Assembly (NCBI RefSeq): GCF_036226445.1
Contig: NZ_CP108474.1
Span: forward strand, 4,526,001 to 4,590,000
Length of the DNA stretch: 64,000 bases
Source: Streptomyces sp. NBC_01255
GTDB lineage: Bacteria > Actinomycetota > Actinomycetes > Streptomycetales > Streptomycetaceae
Direction of reading: 5' to 3'
Below, piece after piece: positions 32,291 through 40,141 of this stretch. The notes under the pieces are model-generated. The model did no database searches. It saw nothing but the letters and a program-made list of their open reading frames with translations, and was not told where the DNA came from. How positions within the stretch are numbered: position 1 is the first letter of the stretch; each line of letters starts with the position of its first letter. The position numbers and the translations under genes were made by a program.

Positions 32291-33499
32291 TCATCCGCGC
32301 CATTCGACCAGGAGGAGCGTGGCGTCGTCCGTGGTGGCTTCGCCGCGGGCCCGCTTGAGCGTGTGGGACAGGTCCCGTGCCACCGTGCGGACGCCCCGGT
32401 CCGTCTCCTGCAGCCGGTTCACCAGGTCGATCAGCTGGTCCTCGCCGAACTGCTCCTGCCCGCTCTGGTGTTCCTCGATCAGGCCGTCGGTGAAGCACAG
32501 GACCCGGTCTCCCGGCTCCAGCGCCAGCTCGCTGACCTGTGGCTCCGATCCGCCGAAGCCGACGGGGAGGGTCGTCGGGCTGTCCAGCCGGCGTACGACG
32601 CGGTGCCCGCGGATCAGCAGGGGAGCGGGGTGTCCCGCGTTGACCCACTGGAGGTTCCCGGTGGTCGTGTCCAGCCGCATCATCTGCGCGGTCACGAAGT
32701 GGTCGGGGGCGAACTGGTCGGCAACGGCCCGGTCCATGAAGGCGTAGATCTCGGACAGCTCGATGCTGGTCCGGCGAGCGTGGCGGTAGGCGCCGATGGC
32801 CACGGTGGCCATCGTGGCCGCGCTCAGCCCGTGGCCCATCGCGTCGATCATGGCGAGGTGGAGGGTGTCCTCGTTGTAGGCGTAGTCGAAGCTGTCGCCC
32901 GCCACGTCGTAGGCGGGCTCCAGGACCCCCGCGACCGCGACTCGGGGCATCACCATGGCCAGGGGTGGCAGCAGGGACCACTGGATCTCCGCGGCGACGC
33001 TCATCGGCTCGGTGCGACGGGTGCGGGAGAACAGGTCGGTGTAGCCGTTCTTGGTCACCATCATGTCGGCCACCAGGCCGGCGATCCTGCGGAGGATGCG
33101 GCGGTCGTCGTCGTCGACCCGATCCAGGGTCACGGACAGGACCCCCGCCGGGTCGCCGCCGTGCAGCAGCGGCAGGTGGACCCGTACACCGTCGGCCAGC
33201 AGGAGCTCGACAGGGCGTGAGCCGAGGAAGCACCGGCCCTCTTCGGAGCTGTCGATGGGCTGCGGATCACCGGCCGCCAGGCCCTCGCCGGCCAAGGGGA
33301 CCAGCTGCTGCTGTCCGTAGTCCTGGAGCAGGATCTGCGGGTCGCGGGCCCCCAGCCGGGCCACCGCGTCGGCGACGTGCGGCGCGACCAGATGGGGCGG
33401 CAGCTCGTGTGCCCGGTCCAGGAACACACCCAGGAGCCCCTCCCCGAAGCTCTCGGAGCGGTCGGAGCGGTCCGGGTCCCCGCGCTGTCCGGCTGCCAT
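32291..33499 (-). CDS. SpoIIE-type PP2C serine phosphatase with N-terminal GAF-like domain
   Basis: This 402-residue protein has an N-terminal GAF-like sensory half (about residues 20-150: DPQILLQDYGQQQLVPLAGE) and a C-terminal SpoIIE/PP2C phosphatase domain: DVAGDSFDYAY, MIDAMGHGLSAATMAT, WVNAGHPAPLLI, LCFTDGLIEEH and TDDATLLLVEW. The acidic metal-binding residues are present. Such proteins dephosphorylate anti-anti-sigma factors in partner-switching systems. No kinase or anti-sigma partner lies beside it. ATG 33499 has a strong GGAGGT. Confidence 0.9.
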   Translation of the reverse strand: MAAGQRGDPDRSDRSESFGEGLLGVFLDRAHELPPHLVAPHVADAVARLGARDPQILLQDYGQQQLVPLAGEGLAAGDPQPIDSSEEGRCFLGSRPVELLLADGVRVHLPLLHGGDPAGVLSVTLDRVDDDDRRILRRIAGLVADMMVTKNGYTDLFSRTRRTEPMSVAAEIQWSLLPPLAMVMPRVAVAGVLEPAYDVAGDSFDYAYNEDTLHLAMIDAMGHGLSAATMATVAIGAYRHARRTSIELSEIYAFMDRAVADQFAPDHFVTAQMMRLDTTTGNLQWVNAGHPAPLLIRGHRVVRRLDSPTTLPVGFGGSEPQVSELALEPGDRVLCFTDGLIEEHQSGQEQFGEDQLIDLVNRLQETDRGVRTVARDLSHTLKRARGEATTDDATLLLVEWRG

Positions 33500-33601
33500 C
33501 CAGTTACCTCCGGCCGGGCGGTGGGCCGTACCGCTGTGCGCCTTCAGGATGCTCCGCGGTAGCCGGGTGCGCCACACGGGTTTCCGTGCGTGCCGACGGC
33601 C

Positions 33602-33651
33602 GCGGCGAGGGCGGCCGACTCCCGGCGCGGCGAGGGCGGCCGACTCCCGGC
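33602..33651. repeat. Perfect 25-bp tandem duplication
   Basis: A 25-bp unit (starting GCGGCGAGGGCGG, ending CCGACTCCCGGC) occurs twice without mismatch, at 33602-33626 and 33627-33651. It lies between the winged-helix gene and the phosphatase. It is likely a recent slippage event. Confidence 0.85.
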
Positions 33652-33657
33652 CGGAGC

Positions 33658-33930
33658 TCAGCCGCGTTCTTCCTCTTCGGCCTCCATCCGCCTGATGCCC
33701 TGGTGGGTCAGGGAGACCATCGCGGGTGTGTTGCCCGGTTCCCAGTCGACGGTGATCAGGCCCTCGCCGGCCAGGTAGGTGCAGGCCGCGGCCAGGTCGT
33801 CCTCCGGGATGCGCAGGTCGTTCCGCAGCGTTCGACCAGGGACTCCGAGGAGGCGGTTGCCCTCGGTGGCTTCGTAGAGGGCGGTCAGGACCCGTTCGCG
33901 GTAGCTCTGTCGCTCGCGGAGAGTCGCCAT
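33658..33930 (-). CDS. Small winged-helix-like protein
   Basis: This 90-residue protein has a helical pattern matching a short wHTH: YRERVLTALYEATEGNRL, LRNDLRIPEDDLAAACTYL, AGEGLITVDWEPG, MVSLTHQGIRRMEAEEEERG. It could be a DNA-binding or partner protein for the neighbouring phosphatase, though this is inference. It is on the same strand as, and upstream of, the SpoIIE gene, with the 25-bp repeat between them. Confidence 0.68.
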   Translation of the reverse strand: MATLRERQSYRERVLTALYEATEGNRLLGVPGRTLRNDLRIPEDDLAAACTYLAGEGLITVDWEPGNTPAMVSLTHQGIRRMEAEEEERG

Positions 33931-34080
33931 GACCGAGTCCTTTCATGCGTGGGGGTCTGATTGCTCCTCAGACCTCTGGCGGGCGAGAAGTCACGGGCGG
34001 GCGAGAAGCCGGCGGGTGGGTTGTCCCGGGTGTCGGGTGCCCCACCCGCGGCCTTCGGCCGGAGGAGTGGTCCGAGGTGG

Positions 34081-34290
34081 TCACGGCCAGGTGCCCGTGC
34101 TCCTGTGGCCGGGCACCGGCCCTGCCCGCGTATGGGGGCTGTGACCGGGTGGCCGGAAGACGGCCGGGAAGGGGTCGCTGAAGTGGTGGGCCGCGATGCG
34201 GGCGTCGTGCTGGGCGTTGAGCCGGTGGATCAGGCGCATGCCGAGCGCGATCAGCAGGGCGACTGCCGCGAGCGCGATCAAGGTCTCCAT
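34081..34290 (-). CDS. Small single-pass membrane protein
   Basis: This 69-residue protein has one N-terminal helix (LIALAAVALLIALGMRLIH) and a basic/proline tail. GGAGGTGACGTC precedes ATG 34290. The TGA of the upstream DUF5994 gene lies inside this SD, so the two genes are translationally coupled. Function unknown. Confidence 0.65.
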   Translation of the reverse strand: METLIALAAVALLIALGMRLIHRLNAQHDARIAAHHFSDPFPAVFRPPGHSPHTRAGPVPGHRSTGTWP

Positions 34291-34294
34291 GACG

Positions 34295-34849
34295 TCACCT
34301 CCCCGGGGTCCCGCGGAGCAGGATCATCCGCGAGCCGACGACCGGGTGCCGGAGGGGCGGCAGGTCGGACCCGCCGTCGGTCGCCCAGGCGTCCTCGCTG
34401 CTGCGGGCGTCCCGCCTACGGCGGCCGGTCGCGGTCTCGTCGGACATCAGGACACCGGCGGTGAGGACGCTGCCGGGGACGGCGGCGGCGGTCATGAGCC
34501 GGGCGGCTGCGGCGGGTTCGGTCTCGGGCGGAATCACCAGCAGGTCGCAGCGGCCCACGGTGTAGGAGAGCAGGATCATCTTGTCGGGGTCCTGTTCGGT
34601 GAACCAGCCCACGTGCAGGGTGTGCCCGGTGACGGGCACCTTGTGCGGTACGACGGGCCAGCGGGTGGGGTTCACCGCGACGCGCGTGATGCGTCCGAAG
34701 CGGCCCTCCAGCGCGTCGATCAATGGCGGAAGCTCGGCTTCGAGATCGCGTGACTCAGGCCACCAAGCGCCGTCCAACTGGCCGACGAGGGTGGTCTCAG
34801 GTGTCAGCGACAGGCGCACCGAGATGAGGGGAGCGGCGACGGCGGTCAT
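34295..34849 (-). CDS. DUF5994-family protein
   Basis: This protein of about 184 residues has the block LDGAWWPESRDLEAELPPLI near residue 25, then strands VNPTRWPVVPHKVPVTGHTL and HVGWFTEQDPDKMILLS, and a variable C-terminus. A paralogue with the same signature (GAWWPRSRDVATELP) is encoded divergently at 35145. Function unknown. The start ATG 34849 is chosen over an upstream ATG at 34921, because the latter would put low-complexity residues before the conserved core. Confidence 0.7.
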   Translation of the reverse strand: MTAVAAPLISVRLSLTPETTLVGQLDGAWWPESRDLEAELPPLIDALEGRFGRITRVAVNPTRWPVVPHKVPVTGHTLHVGWFTEQDPDKMILLSYTVGRCDLLVIPPETEPAAAARLMTAAAVPGSVLTAGVLMSDETATGRRRRDARSSEDAWATDGGSDLPPLRHPVVGSRMILLRGTPGR

Positions 34850-35144
34850 GATCGCGGACCCGTCTCCGGGCCGCCCTGCAGGGCGGCCCAGTGTCTTGAT
34901 CGCCGGAAACGACGTCCGCATGAGAGCGGGTGCTCGACTTACTCCCGGTACCTTCAGCGTACTCCGCGCCGTGGACGGACGAGTCGGTTCTGACCAGGCA
35001 ATTTCCGACCGGGGACACCGCCCGGCCGATGCTCCGGGCGTGCTCGCAGGCGCCCGGAGTCAGGCGCCCGGAGTACCGTGAGACCACGGCGGTTTCTCGT
35101 CGGCTTCGAGGTGTCGGCGGCCCCGCGCAGGCAGGCGGACCACC

Positions 35145-35639
35145 ATGGCCGAATCTGACACACCCAGCCCTCGGAAGCTCCTCCCGGACGAGATCCACCG
35201 AGCGGTGAGGCCCGGAACGGCCCTGCTGAGGCTGGAGACGACGCACTCCCGCGAAGGCGTCCTCGACGGTGCCTGGTGGCCCCGCTCCCGGGACGTCGCG
35301 ACCGAGCTGCCCGCCCTGGTCCAAGCGCTCACCGGACACCTCGGCCCCATCACGAGGGTCGGCCTGGACACCGACGCCTGGGGCGAGGTCCCGACGCGCC
35401 TTGTCATCGACGACCGGGTCGTCCGTCTGGACTCGTTTCCCGTCGGTGACGACACCGTCCTCATCACCCGTGGCGACAACGACCACTTCGCCCTGCTGGT
35501 GGTCCCGCCGCACACCACGGCGGATGCGGCCCGCGCGGCGATGGCCCGTGCGGTCGACGCCGGCAACGTCACCCAGGCCGCCGAGATCCTTGTCGCCGCG
35601 CTGCCCGAACCGGTGACCGACCGCGAGGAGTCGGAATGA
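35145..35639 (+). CDS. DUF5994-family protein (paralogue)
   Basis: This 164-residue protein shares with its divergent paralogue the core DGAWWPRSRDVATELPALVQ, GPITRVGLDTDAWGE and LLVVPPHTTADAARAAM. No catalytic residues are apparent. It is coupled to the PRC-barrel gene (ATGA at 35636-35639). The 295-nt gap 34850-35144 between the paralogues holds no further gene and presumably both promoters. Confidence 0.75.
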   Translation: MAESDTPSPRKLLPDEIHRAVRPGTALLRLETTHSREGVLDGAWWPRSRDVATELPALVQALTGHLGPITRVGLDTDAWGEVPTRLVIDDRVVRLDSFPVGDDTVLITRGDNDHFALLVVPPHTTADAARAAMARAVDAGNVTQAAEILVAALPEPVTDREESE

Positions 35640-35992
35640 TCCAGATGGCGGACATCCGTGAGTGGCGAACCCGCGACGTCGTGGACACGCGGGGCCGAAG
35701 GATCGGAGAGCTGGAGGCGATCTACGTCGACACCAGCACCGACGAGCCGTTCATGGCCACGGTCCGGGTCGGCCTGCCCACCCGCCACCGTCTGGTGTTC
35801 GTCCCTCTGGACGGTGCGACGGCGGGGCCGGGGTATGTGCAGGTCGCCCATGACAAGGCTCTGGTGAAGCAGTGCCCTTCGATCGGCACCGACGACGTAC
35901 TTCCCGCCGAGGACGAGGAAGCGGTCTTCCGGCACTACGAACTCCCCTACGAGCCCGGGGCGAACGGCGAACGGCAACTGGCCCGCGGCTGA
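35636..35992 (+). CDS. PRC-barrel domain protein
   Basis: This 118-residue protein has the PRC-barrel core: WRTRDVVDTRGRRIGELEAIY and VRVGLPTRHRLVFVPLDGA. PRC-barrel proteins are often stress-induced or RNA/membrane-associated, but no precise role can be assigned. It overlaps the DUF5994 stop and is followed by a small hydrophobic protein, so the three form an operon. Confidence 0.82.
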   Translation: MIQMADIREWRTRDVVDTRGRRIGELEAIYVDTSTDEPFMATVRVGLPTRHRLVFVPLDGATAGPGYVQVAHDKALVKQCPSIGTDDVLPAEDEEAVFRHYELPYEPGANGERQLARG

Positions 35993-36021
35993 GCCCCCAA
36001 CCGACCGAGGAGGCAGCACTC

Positions 36022-36195
36022 ATGGCGCTCTTCCTGACCTTGATCATCGTCGCGATGGTGCTGGGCATCATCGGCGTCACCGCCGACGGACTCCTCTTCC
36101 TTCTGTTCATCGGCATAGCGGTGTTCGTGGCAGCCCTCACGTACGCCGTCAAACGCACAGGGTTGCGCTCTGCGCATCGCCGCCCGGTCCGGTGA
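36022..36195 (+). CDS. Small hydrophobic membrane protein
   Basis: This 57-residue protein has two helices (LFLTLIIVAMVLGIIGV; LLFLLFIGIAVFVAALTYAV) and a basic tail. GAGGAGG (36006-36012) supports ATG 36022. It is the last gene of the DUF5994/PRC operon, ending just before the first tRNA-Gly fragment. Confidence 0.7.
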   Translation: MALFLTLIIVAMVLGIIGVTADGLLFLLFIGIAVFVAALTYAVKRTGLRSAHRRPVR

Positions 36196-36232
36196 CCCGG
36201 CGCACGGGGCGATCCGGTCCGGACAACGACGC

Positions 36233-36308
36233 AGCCCCAGGTCTCTGACCTGGGGTTTCGCGGAAAGAGCGGATGACGGGAATCGAACCCGCGCCGTAAG
36301 TTTGGGAA
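36233..36308 (-). other. att remnant 1: tRNA-Gly 3' half plus terminator
   Basis: The 36268-36308 segment matches nucleotides 31-71 of tRNA-Gly(CCC) at 38 of 41 positions; the terminator hairpin lies at 36233-36256. No 5' half follows, as the sequence beyond the anticodon loop is unrelated (CGTAGTGGCACG). It is the most diverged fragment and abuts the broken ATPase gene. Confidence 0.88.
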
Positions 36309-36364
36309 CGTAGTGGCACGTGGCTCAGTTTCCGTGCCACGCGGTGAGTAGTTCCCCCGGGCCG

Positions 36365-37290
36365 TACGTCGCCCGGCCACCGGCTGGCGGTCGGCGCCGA
36401 CCAGGTCGATCTCGATGTCGTTGCTGCGGGTCCAGTATCCGCCGATGGCCGGGGCGGCGGGCAGCTCCCCGTCGGGAAGCAGGCGGGCAAGCGATTCGCG
36501 TACGAGTGGCTCGACGGCCCGGCCGCGCCAGCTTGTCCATTGTTCTTTGATCCGGCTCAGGGTCAGGTCGCCGCGCATGCGCTCGATCTCTGCCATGTGC
36601 GGGTCGAGGAACGCCGGCCAGAAGCGCAGATACGGGTCGGCCACCCGGTAGCGGCGCTCCTTGGACGGCCTGAGGGAGACGGGTAGTTCGGCTGCTACCA
36701 CGCGCTTCTCCGTCAGGACGTCGGTGGCCCGGGTGAGGGTCGTATGGGTGATGCCGCCGGCCGCCCGGGCGATGTTGGTGAACGTGCGCTCGCCGCTCCC
36801 GATCGCACGCAGCACTTCCCGGCTCATCGCCTGGGGAGGGAGCTCGGCGGCCAGTGACCGTTCGGCGGAGACCAGGAGGGCGGAGAGGGGATTGTCGAGC
36901 GAGGTCCGCAGGAACTCCCAAAGTGAGGTCCCCGGCGCCCATTCGGCGCAGATGAGGGGCAGTCCGCCGGTCACCAGTGCCGCATCGAACGAGGACGCCG
37001 GTTCCAGGTCGAGCATGTCGCCGATGCCAGCGGGATTGAGCGGCCCCAGGACCATTGTCGGTGCCTCCTCGCCGAACAGGGACCGCTCCGGCAGGGTGGA
37101 GGAGGCGACGGCGTCGAGCAGCTCCGTCAGCTCGTCCTCAGCGGATCCCCCCACTGCGGTGAAGAAGAGGTACGGAACCTCGGCCCGGCCGAGGAATTCC
37201 TCGACCAGGCTCGACTTCCCGACTCGACGGCGCCCGCGTAGCAGGATGCAGCCGGGACCAGAGCCGGCCCCGGCTGCAATTCCCCCTGCA
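36365..37290 (-). pseudogene. P-loop ATPase (archaeal-ATPase/DUF234-like) broken at both ends
   Basis: The frame contains a Walker A, LLRGRRRVGKSSLVEEFLG, the domain region PTMVLGPLNPAGI and a C-terminal DUF234-like part (RYRVADPYLRFWPAFLD, WTSWRGRAVEPLVRESLARL, NDIEIDLVGAD). No ATG, GTG or TTG start lies between the preceding in-frame stop and the P-loop. The C-terminus is cut after VGADRQPVAG, where the tRNA-Gly fragment begins. This is therefore a remnant. The DUF4386-like gene's promoter occupies the place of the lost 5' end. Confidence 0.75.
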
Positions 37291-37333
37291 AAAACTATGG
37301 ATGGATTCTGGTTGCAGGCGCAAGTGTACGACC

Positions 37334-37354
37334 TATACTTGCGTGTATGTCATA
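37334..37354 (+). promoter_or_regulatory. Leaderless promoter with TetR-type dyad
   Basis: TATACT (37334-37339) lies 7 bp before ATG 37347, the spacing expected for a leaderless transcript starting at the A of the ATG. GTGTATG-T-CATATAC, a near-perfect dyad, overlaps the start, and TATGTCATA (37346-37354) is its palindromic core. It is probably the operator of the TetR repressor encoded by the second gene. Confidence 0.6.
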
Positions 37355-38045
37355 TACAGCGTCGCGCATGCAAGGCCTCCCGCTGCGAAGGTTCACCGGA
37401 ACCACCGGTGTGGCATTCACAGTCCTGCAGGTCATCGAGGTGCCGCTCTATTTCATCCATGACGGGGCACCGCCCGACTCCAACGTGCTGACCCGCATCA
37501 TGCTCAGCCTTGTCGTCCTCGTGCTGTTTCTCGGCTTCGTCACCGGGCTCCGCGAGCTCGTCCGCCTGGCGGCCCCGGCCTTCGGCTGGGTCGCGGACCT
37601 CGCCTACGGAGGGGCACTGGTCTACATCGCGGTCACCTTCGTCGCTCACTCCCTGCAGGCCGGGGAGGTCATCGCTGCCGAGGAGCCGGTCGATCCGACT
37701 ATCACCGCAGAGGGCTCCTATCTGCTGTACGGCTCGATCGGGCGCATCCTCATCGCGGTGTTCCTGGTGGCCGCCGGGTATGCCGTCGTTCGGTCCGGAC
37801 TGCTGTCCCTGTGGGCCGCCCGGTCGGCCTACGCCATCGCCCTGATCAATCTCGCGTTCGTCCCGTCGCTGTATTTCGGCAACGACACCGGGCACTTCTT
37901 CAGTGCCAACGGCTGGGGCACCACGGCAACCATCGCCAGCCTCTACGCTTACTGGGTCCTCGCAGTCGGCATCGCGCTCCTCCGACAGCGGAACACCCGC
38001 CACTATGCTGGGCAGCCGGGATCGGCCTCGGAGAATCGGCGGTAG
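37347..38045 (+). CDS. DUF4386-like membrane protein
   Basis: This 232-residue protein has about six helices and the pattern FTGTTGVAFTVLQVIEVPLYFIH, with a further conserved segment FVPSLYFGNDTGHFFSANGWG. It resembles the DUF4386 family (unknown function). It is leaderless: the ATG follows the -10 directly. The TetR gene starts 2 nt after its stop, an operon typical of a repressor and its regulated membrane protein, for example an efflux or stress component. Confidence 0.75.
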   Translation: MSYTASRMQGLPLRRFTGTTGVAFTVLQVIEVPLYFIHDGAPPDSNVLTRIMLSLVVLVLFLGFVTGLRELVRLAAPAFGWVADLAYGGALVYIAVTFVAHSLQAGEVIAAEEPVDPTITAEGSYLLYGSIGRILIAVFLVAAGYAVVRSGLLSLWAARSAYAIALINLAFVPSLYFGNDTGHFFSANGWGTTATIASLYAYWVLAVGIALLRQRNTRHYAGQPGSASENRR

Positions 38046-38047
38046 AA

Positions 38048-38731
38048 GTGTCAGCGGACAAGAGCGCGGCGGCTACCTTCCGACTCCTCTGGGAGACGAA
38101 GCAGAGCGCTCGGTCCTCTCTCAGCGTCGGCGGCATCGTCGAGGCCGCCATCGCGCTGGCCGACGCCGAGGGTCTGGGTGCGGTGTCGATGCAGCGGGTC
38201 GCCGGCGAACTCGGTTACACGGCGATGGCCCTGTACCGGCACGTCCCCGGGAAGGAACAGCTGGTCGCCCTGATGGCCGACCGAGCGCAGGGCAACCCCC
38301 CGGCGGAGTCGGGGAAGGATTGGCGCACCGAGATCCTGAACTGGGCGGATGCGGCCTGGGACTTCTACCTCGCCCACCCCTGGATGCTGCGCGTCGCGAC
38401 CACCGGGGCGCCGACCGGTCCGAACGAGCTGGCCTGGTTCGAGGCCCTTCTGCGTCCTCTGGCCCGGTCCGGCCTCGCCACCGAGAACCTGGTCGCCACT
38501 GCCATGTTCATCTCCAGCGCCGTCCGTGACCTGGCCCGGATCGCCACCGAGGTCGTCCCGTCCGGCTCCGACTACGGGAACCTTCTCGCCCAGGTCATCC
38601 AGCCAGAGCAGTTCCCCACCCTCGCGTCCCTGATGGAATCGGGCGCTGTGGAAGACGACGGCGATGTCAGACCCGCCCTCGACTTCGGTCTCACTCTCAT
38701 CCTCGATGGCCTCAAGACCTACACGTCGTGA
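38048..38731 (+). CDS. TetR-family regulator
   Basis: This 227-residue protein has an N-terminal HTH: VGGIVEAAIALADAEGLGAVSMQRVAGELGYTAMALYRHVPGKEQLV (recognition helix near TAMALYRHV). The C-terminal domain is of TetR_C type. The operator is probably the dyad at the promoter of the preceding gene. GTG 38048 lies 2 nt after the stop of that gene. Confidence 0.9.
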   Translation: MSADKSAAATFRLLWETKQSARSSLSVGGIVEAAIALADAEGLGAVSMQRVAGELGYTAMALYRHVPGKEQLVALMADRAQGNPPAESGKDWRTEILNWADAAWDFYLAHPWMLRVATTGAPTGPNELAWFEALLRPLARSGLATENLVATAMFISSAVRDLARIATEVVPSGSDYGNLLAQVIQPEQFPTLASLMESGAVEDDGDVRPALDFGLTLILDGLKTYTS

Positions 38732-38853
38732 CGCCGGCCTGTACGCACGGCCCCACCGGCCACTTCGCGCTCTACCTCCGCGCCTACTGGCCCGACCCGA
38801 CCGCCCTCGACGGCACCTGGCGCCCCCCGGCCGTCACCAGGACCACGGACTGA
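38728..38853 (+). pseudogene. DUF1214-family C-terminal fragment
   Basis: The frame after the TetR stop encodes GHFALYLRAYWPDPTALDGT followed by WRPPAV, the typical C-terminal tail of DUF1214/DUF1254 proteins, and ends at TGA 38851. It lacks the rest of the protein. A DUF1254 remnant is found at 16899. Confidence 0.65.
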
Positions 38854-38902
38854 CGTCCCCGGCCGGCCGTGGCCCACATGTCCCAAGGCGGGGACAACGA
38901 CG

Positions 38903-39115
38903 AAGCCCCAGATCGCTGACCTGGGGCTTCGTTCACGAGCGGATGACGGGAATCGAGCCCGCGCCATAAGCTTGGGAATCACCGACGCCGATTCCACCTA
39001 TGTTGCATCTGACCTGCGGTAACGCGTTCCAGTGGTGCTCATTCCGCAGGCTCGTGAGCACCCTTCCCGACCGCTGTTGTCCGTTCTGAAGGGCACGGCC
39101 GGGGCGCGAGTCCGG
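38903..39115 (-). other. att remnant 2: tRNA-Gly 3' half, terminator and conserved arm
   Basis: The terminator is at 38903-38929. The tRNA-Gly fragment 38938-38978 matches nucleotides 31-71 at 39 of 41 positions. To its right, about 135 nt (38979-39115) is shared with remnants 3 and 4. On the minus strand it contains CPSERTTAVGKGAHEPAE then a stop, a coding-like tail. This is the left end of the toxin-carrying segment. Confidence 0.88.
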
Positions 39116-39121
39116 AACGGA

Positions 39122-39778
39122 TCAGGCGTCGGGCAGCGTCGTCGCCAGCGACTGGAACCAGGCGCCGTGGGAGAACGGCTCGGGAGGGCCGACCTCCATG
39201 CCGAGTTCGGCGGCGGCCAGGGCGTAGTCCCCCTCGTCCAGGGGGAGGGCGAGCAGCTCGTGGAGTTCACCCACGAGGCGGGCGATCAGCTGGGGGTGGG
39301 TGGTAGCGGCGTAGTCGGCGACGGCGGCGTCGTGATCGGGGAACTCGTCGACGATGTCCTGCGAGAACCAGCCGCCGAGCAGTTGCGCGATCTCCGGGAA
39401 GCGGGCGTGCCACTCCCAGTGCGTCTGCGGGGAGGACGGTTCCGGGGCGTCGCCTTCCTCGATGCTCTTCTTCAGATGGTCGGCCAGCACCGTCAGCCAG
39501 TCGCCGATCTCCGACTGCGGCATTCCCATGTCCGGGATGGCGTAGAACTCGCCCAGTTCCTGCCGGATACGACCCGGAGGGTTGCGGCTGTACTCGCGCA
39601 GCTGGCGCTCCGCCTCCGCGATGGCCGAGGGGCGGGTCTGCCAGGTGTGCCGGAGGTACGCGTCAAGGGCGCGGCTGCGCCGCTCCGGGGTGTCGTCGGC
39701 CGGCTGCCCCAGGTACGCGCGCATCACCTGGTCCAGCTCGCCGTAGCGGCGGTCGTGTTCGAGGGGCTTCATGGGCAT
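39122..39778 (-). CDS. Putative immunity protein (CdiI-like, contact-dependent growth inhibition type)
   Basis: This 218-residue protein carries in its C-terminal half the pattern HWEWHARFPEIAQLLGGWF, DEFPDHDAAVADYAATTHP and ELHELLALPLDEGDY, resembling CdiI_2-type immunity proteins. The N-terminal half is a helical extension. It follows an orphan RNase-A-like toxin C-terminus (gap 13 nt), which suggests it is the immunity partner of that toxin. ATG 39778 follows AGAGGT. Confidence 0.72.
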   Translation of the reverse strand: MPMKPLEHDRRYGELDQVMRAYLGQPADDTPERRSRALDAYLRHTWQTRPSAIAEAERQLREYSRNPPGRIRQELGEFYAIPDMGMPQSEIGDWLTVLADHLKKSIEEGDAPEPSSPQTHWEWHARFPEIAQLLGGWFSQDIVDEFPDHDAAVADYAATTHPQLIARLVGELHELLALPLDEGDYALAAAELGMEVGPPEPFSHGAWFQSLATTLPDA

Positions 39779-39791
39779 GTGCGCGCGACCT

Positions 39792-40091
39792 CTAGAGGTA
39801 GAACGGGACGGTCGTGTGGACGGCGAAGCCGTGCGGGCTCGACGGCTCGCGGCGCAGCACCACGCGCGCCGCGCGGACGTCGACGGGCCCGCGGCCCGCA
39901 AGGAGTTCGGCTTCCAATTGGACCCGGCCCACGGCCTCCTCACGGGACGGCCAGGCGGCCTCGATGGTGAGGCGGGCCCGGGTCTTCTGGGCGAGCCAGC
40001 GGTGGATGACCTGCTCGTTGGCGGTCACCACCTGCTGGGTGGCCCAGTGGGCGGTCTCCCTGTCGGGGTAGGAAGCGGAACGGGTCAGCAC
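39792..40091 (-). CDS. Orphan RNase-A-like toxin C-terminal fragment
   Basis: The 99-residue frame aligns in pattern to the C-terminal half of the toxin at 40733: SYPDRETAHWATQQVV versus SAFPNYQRAQELTEYN, and FAVHTTVPF versus FTVMTSMPS. The first half of the toxin domain, with its histidine pair (GGHTLDRH), is missing. The fragment has no secretion domain and is probably an orphan module awaiting recombination with a full-length toxin, or simply a remnant. GTG 40091 follows GAGAGGA. Confidence 0.65.
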   Translation of the reverse strand: MLTRSASYPDRETAHWATQQVVTANEQVIHRWLAQKTRARLTIEAAWPSREEAVGRVQLEAELLAGRGPVDVRAARVVLRREPSSPHGFAVHTTVPFYL

Positions 40092-40141
40092 GGGGGCATC
40101 CTCTCAAAGCGCCTGTTCAGGAGCTGCGTGCTCGTACGGGA

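Noticed and set aside
33931..34080. A short coding frame between the winged-helix and membrane genes
   Set aside because: The frames are low-complexity and have no SD.
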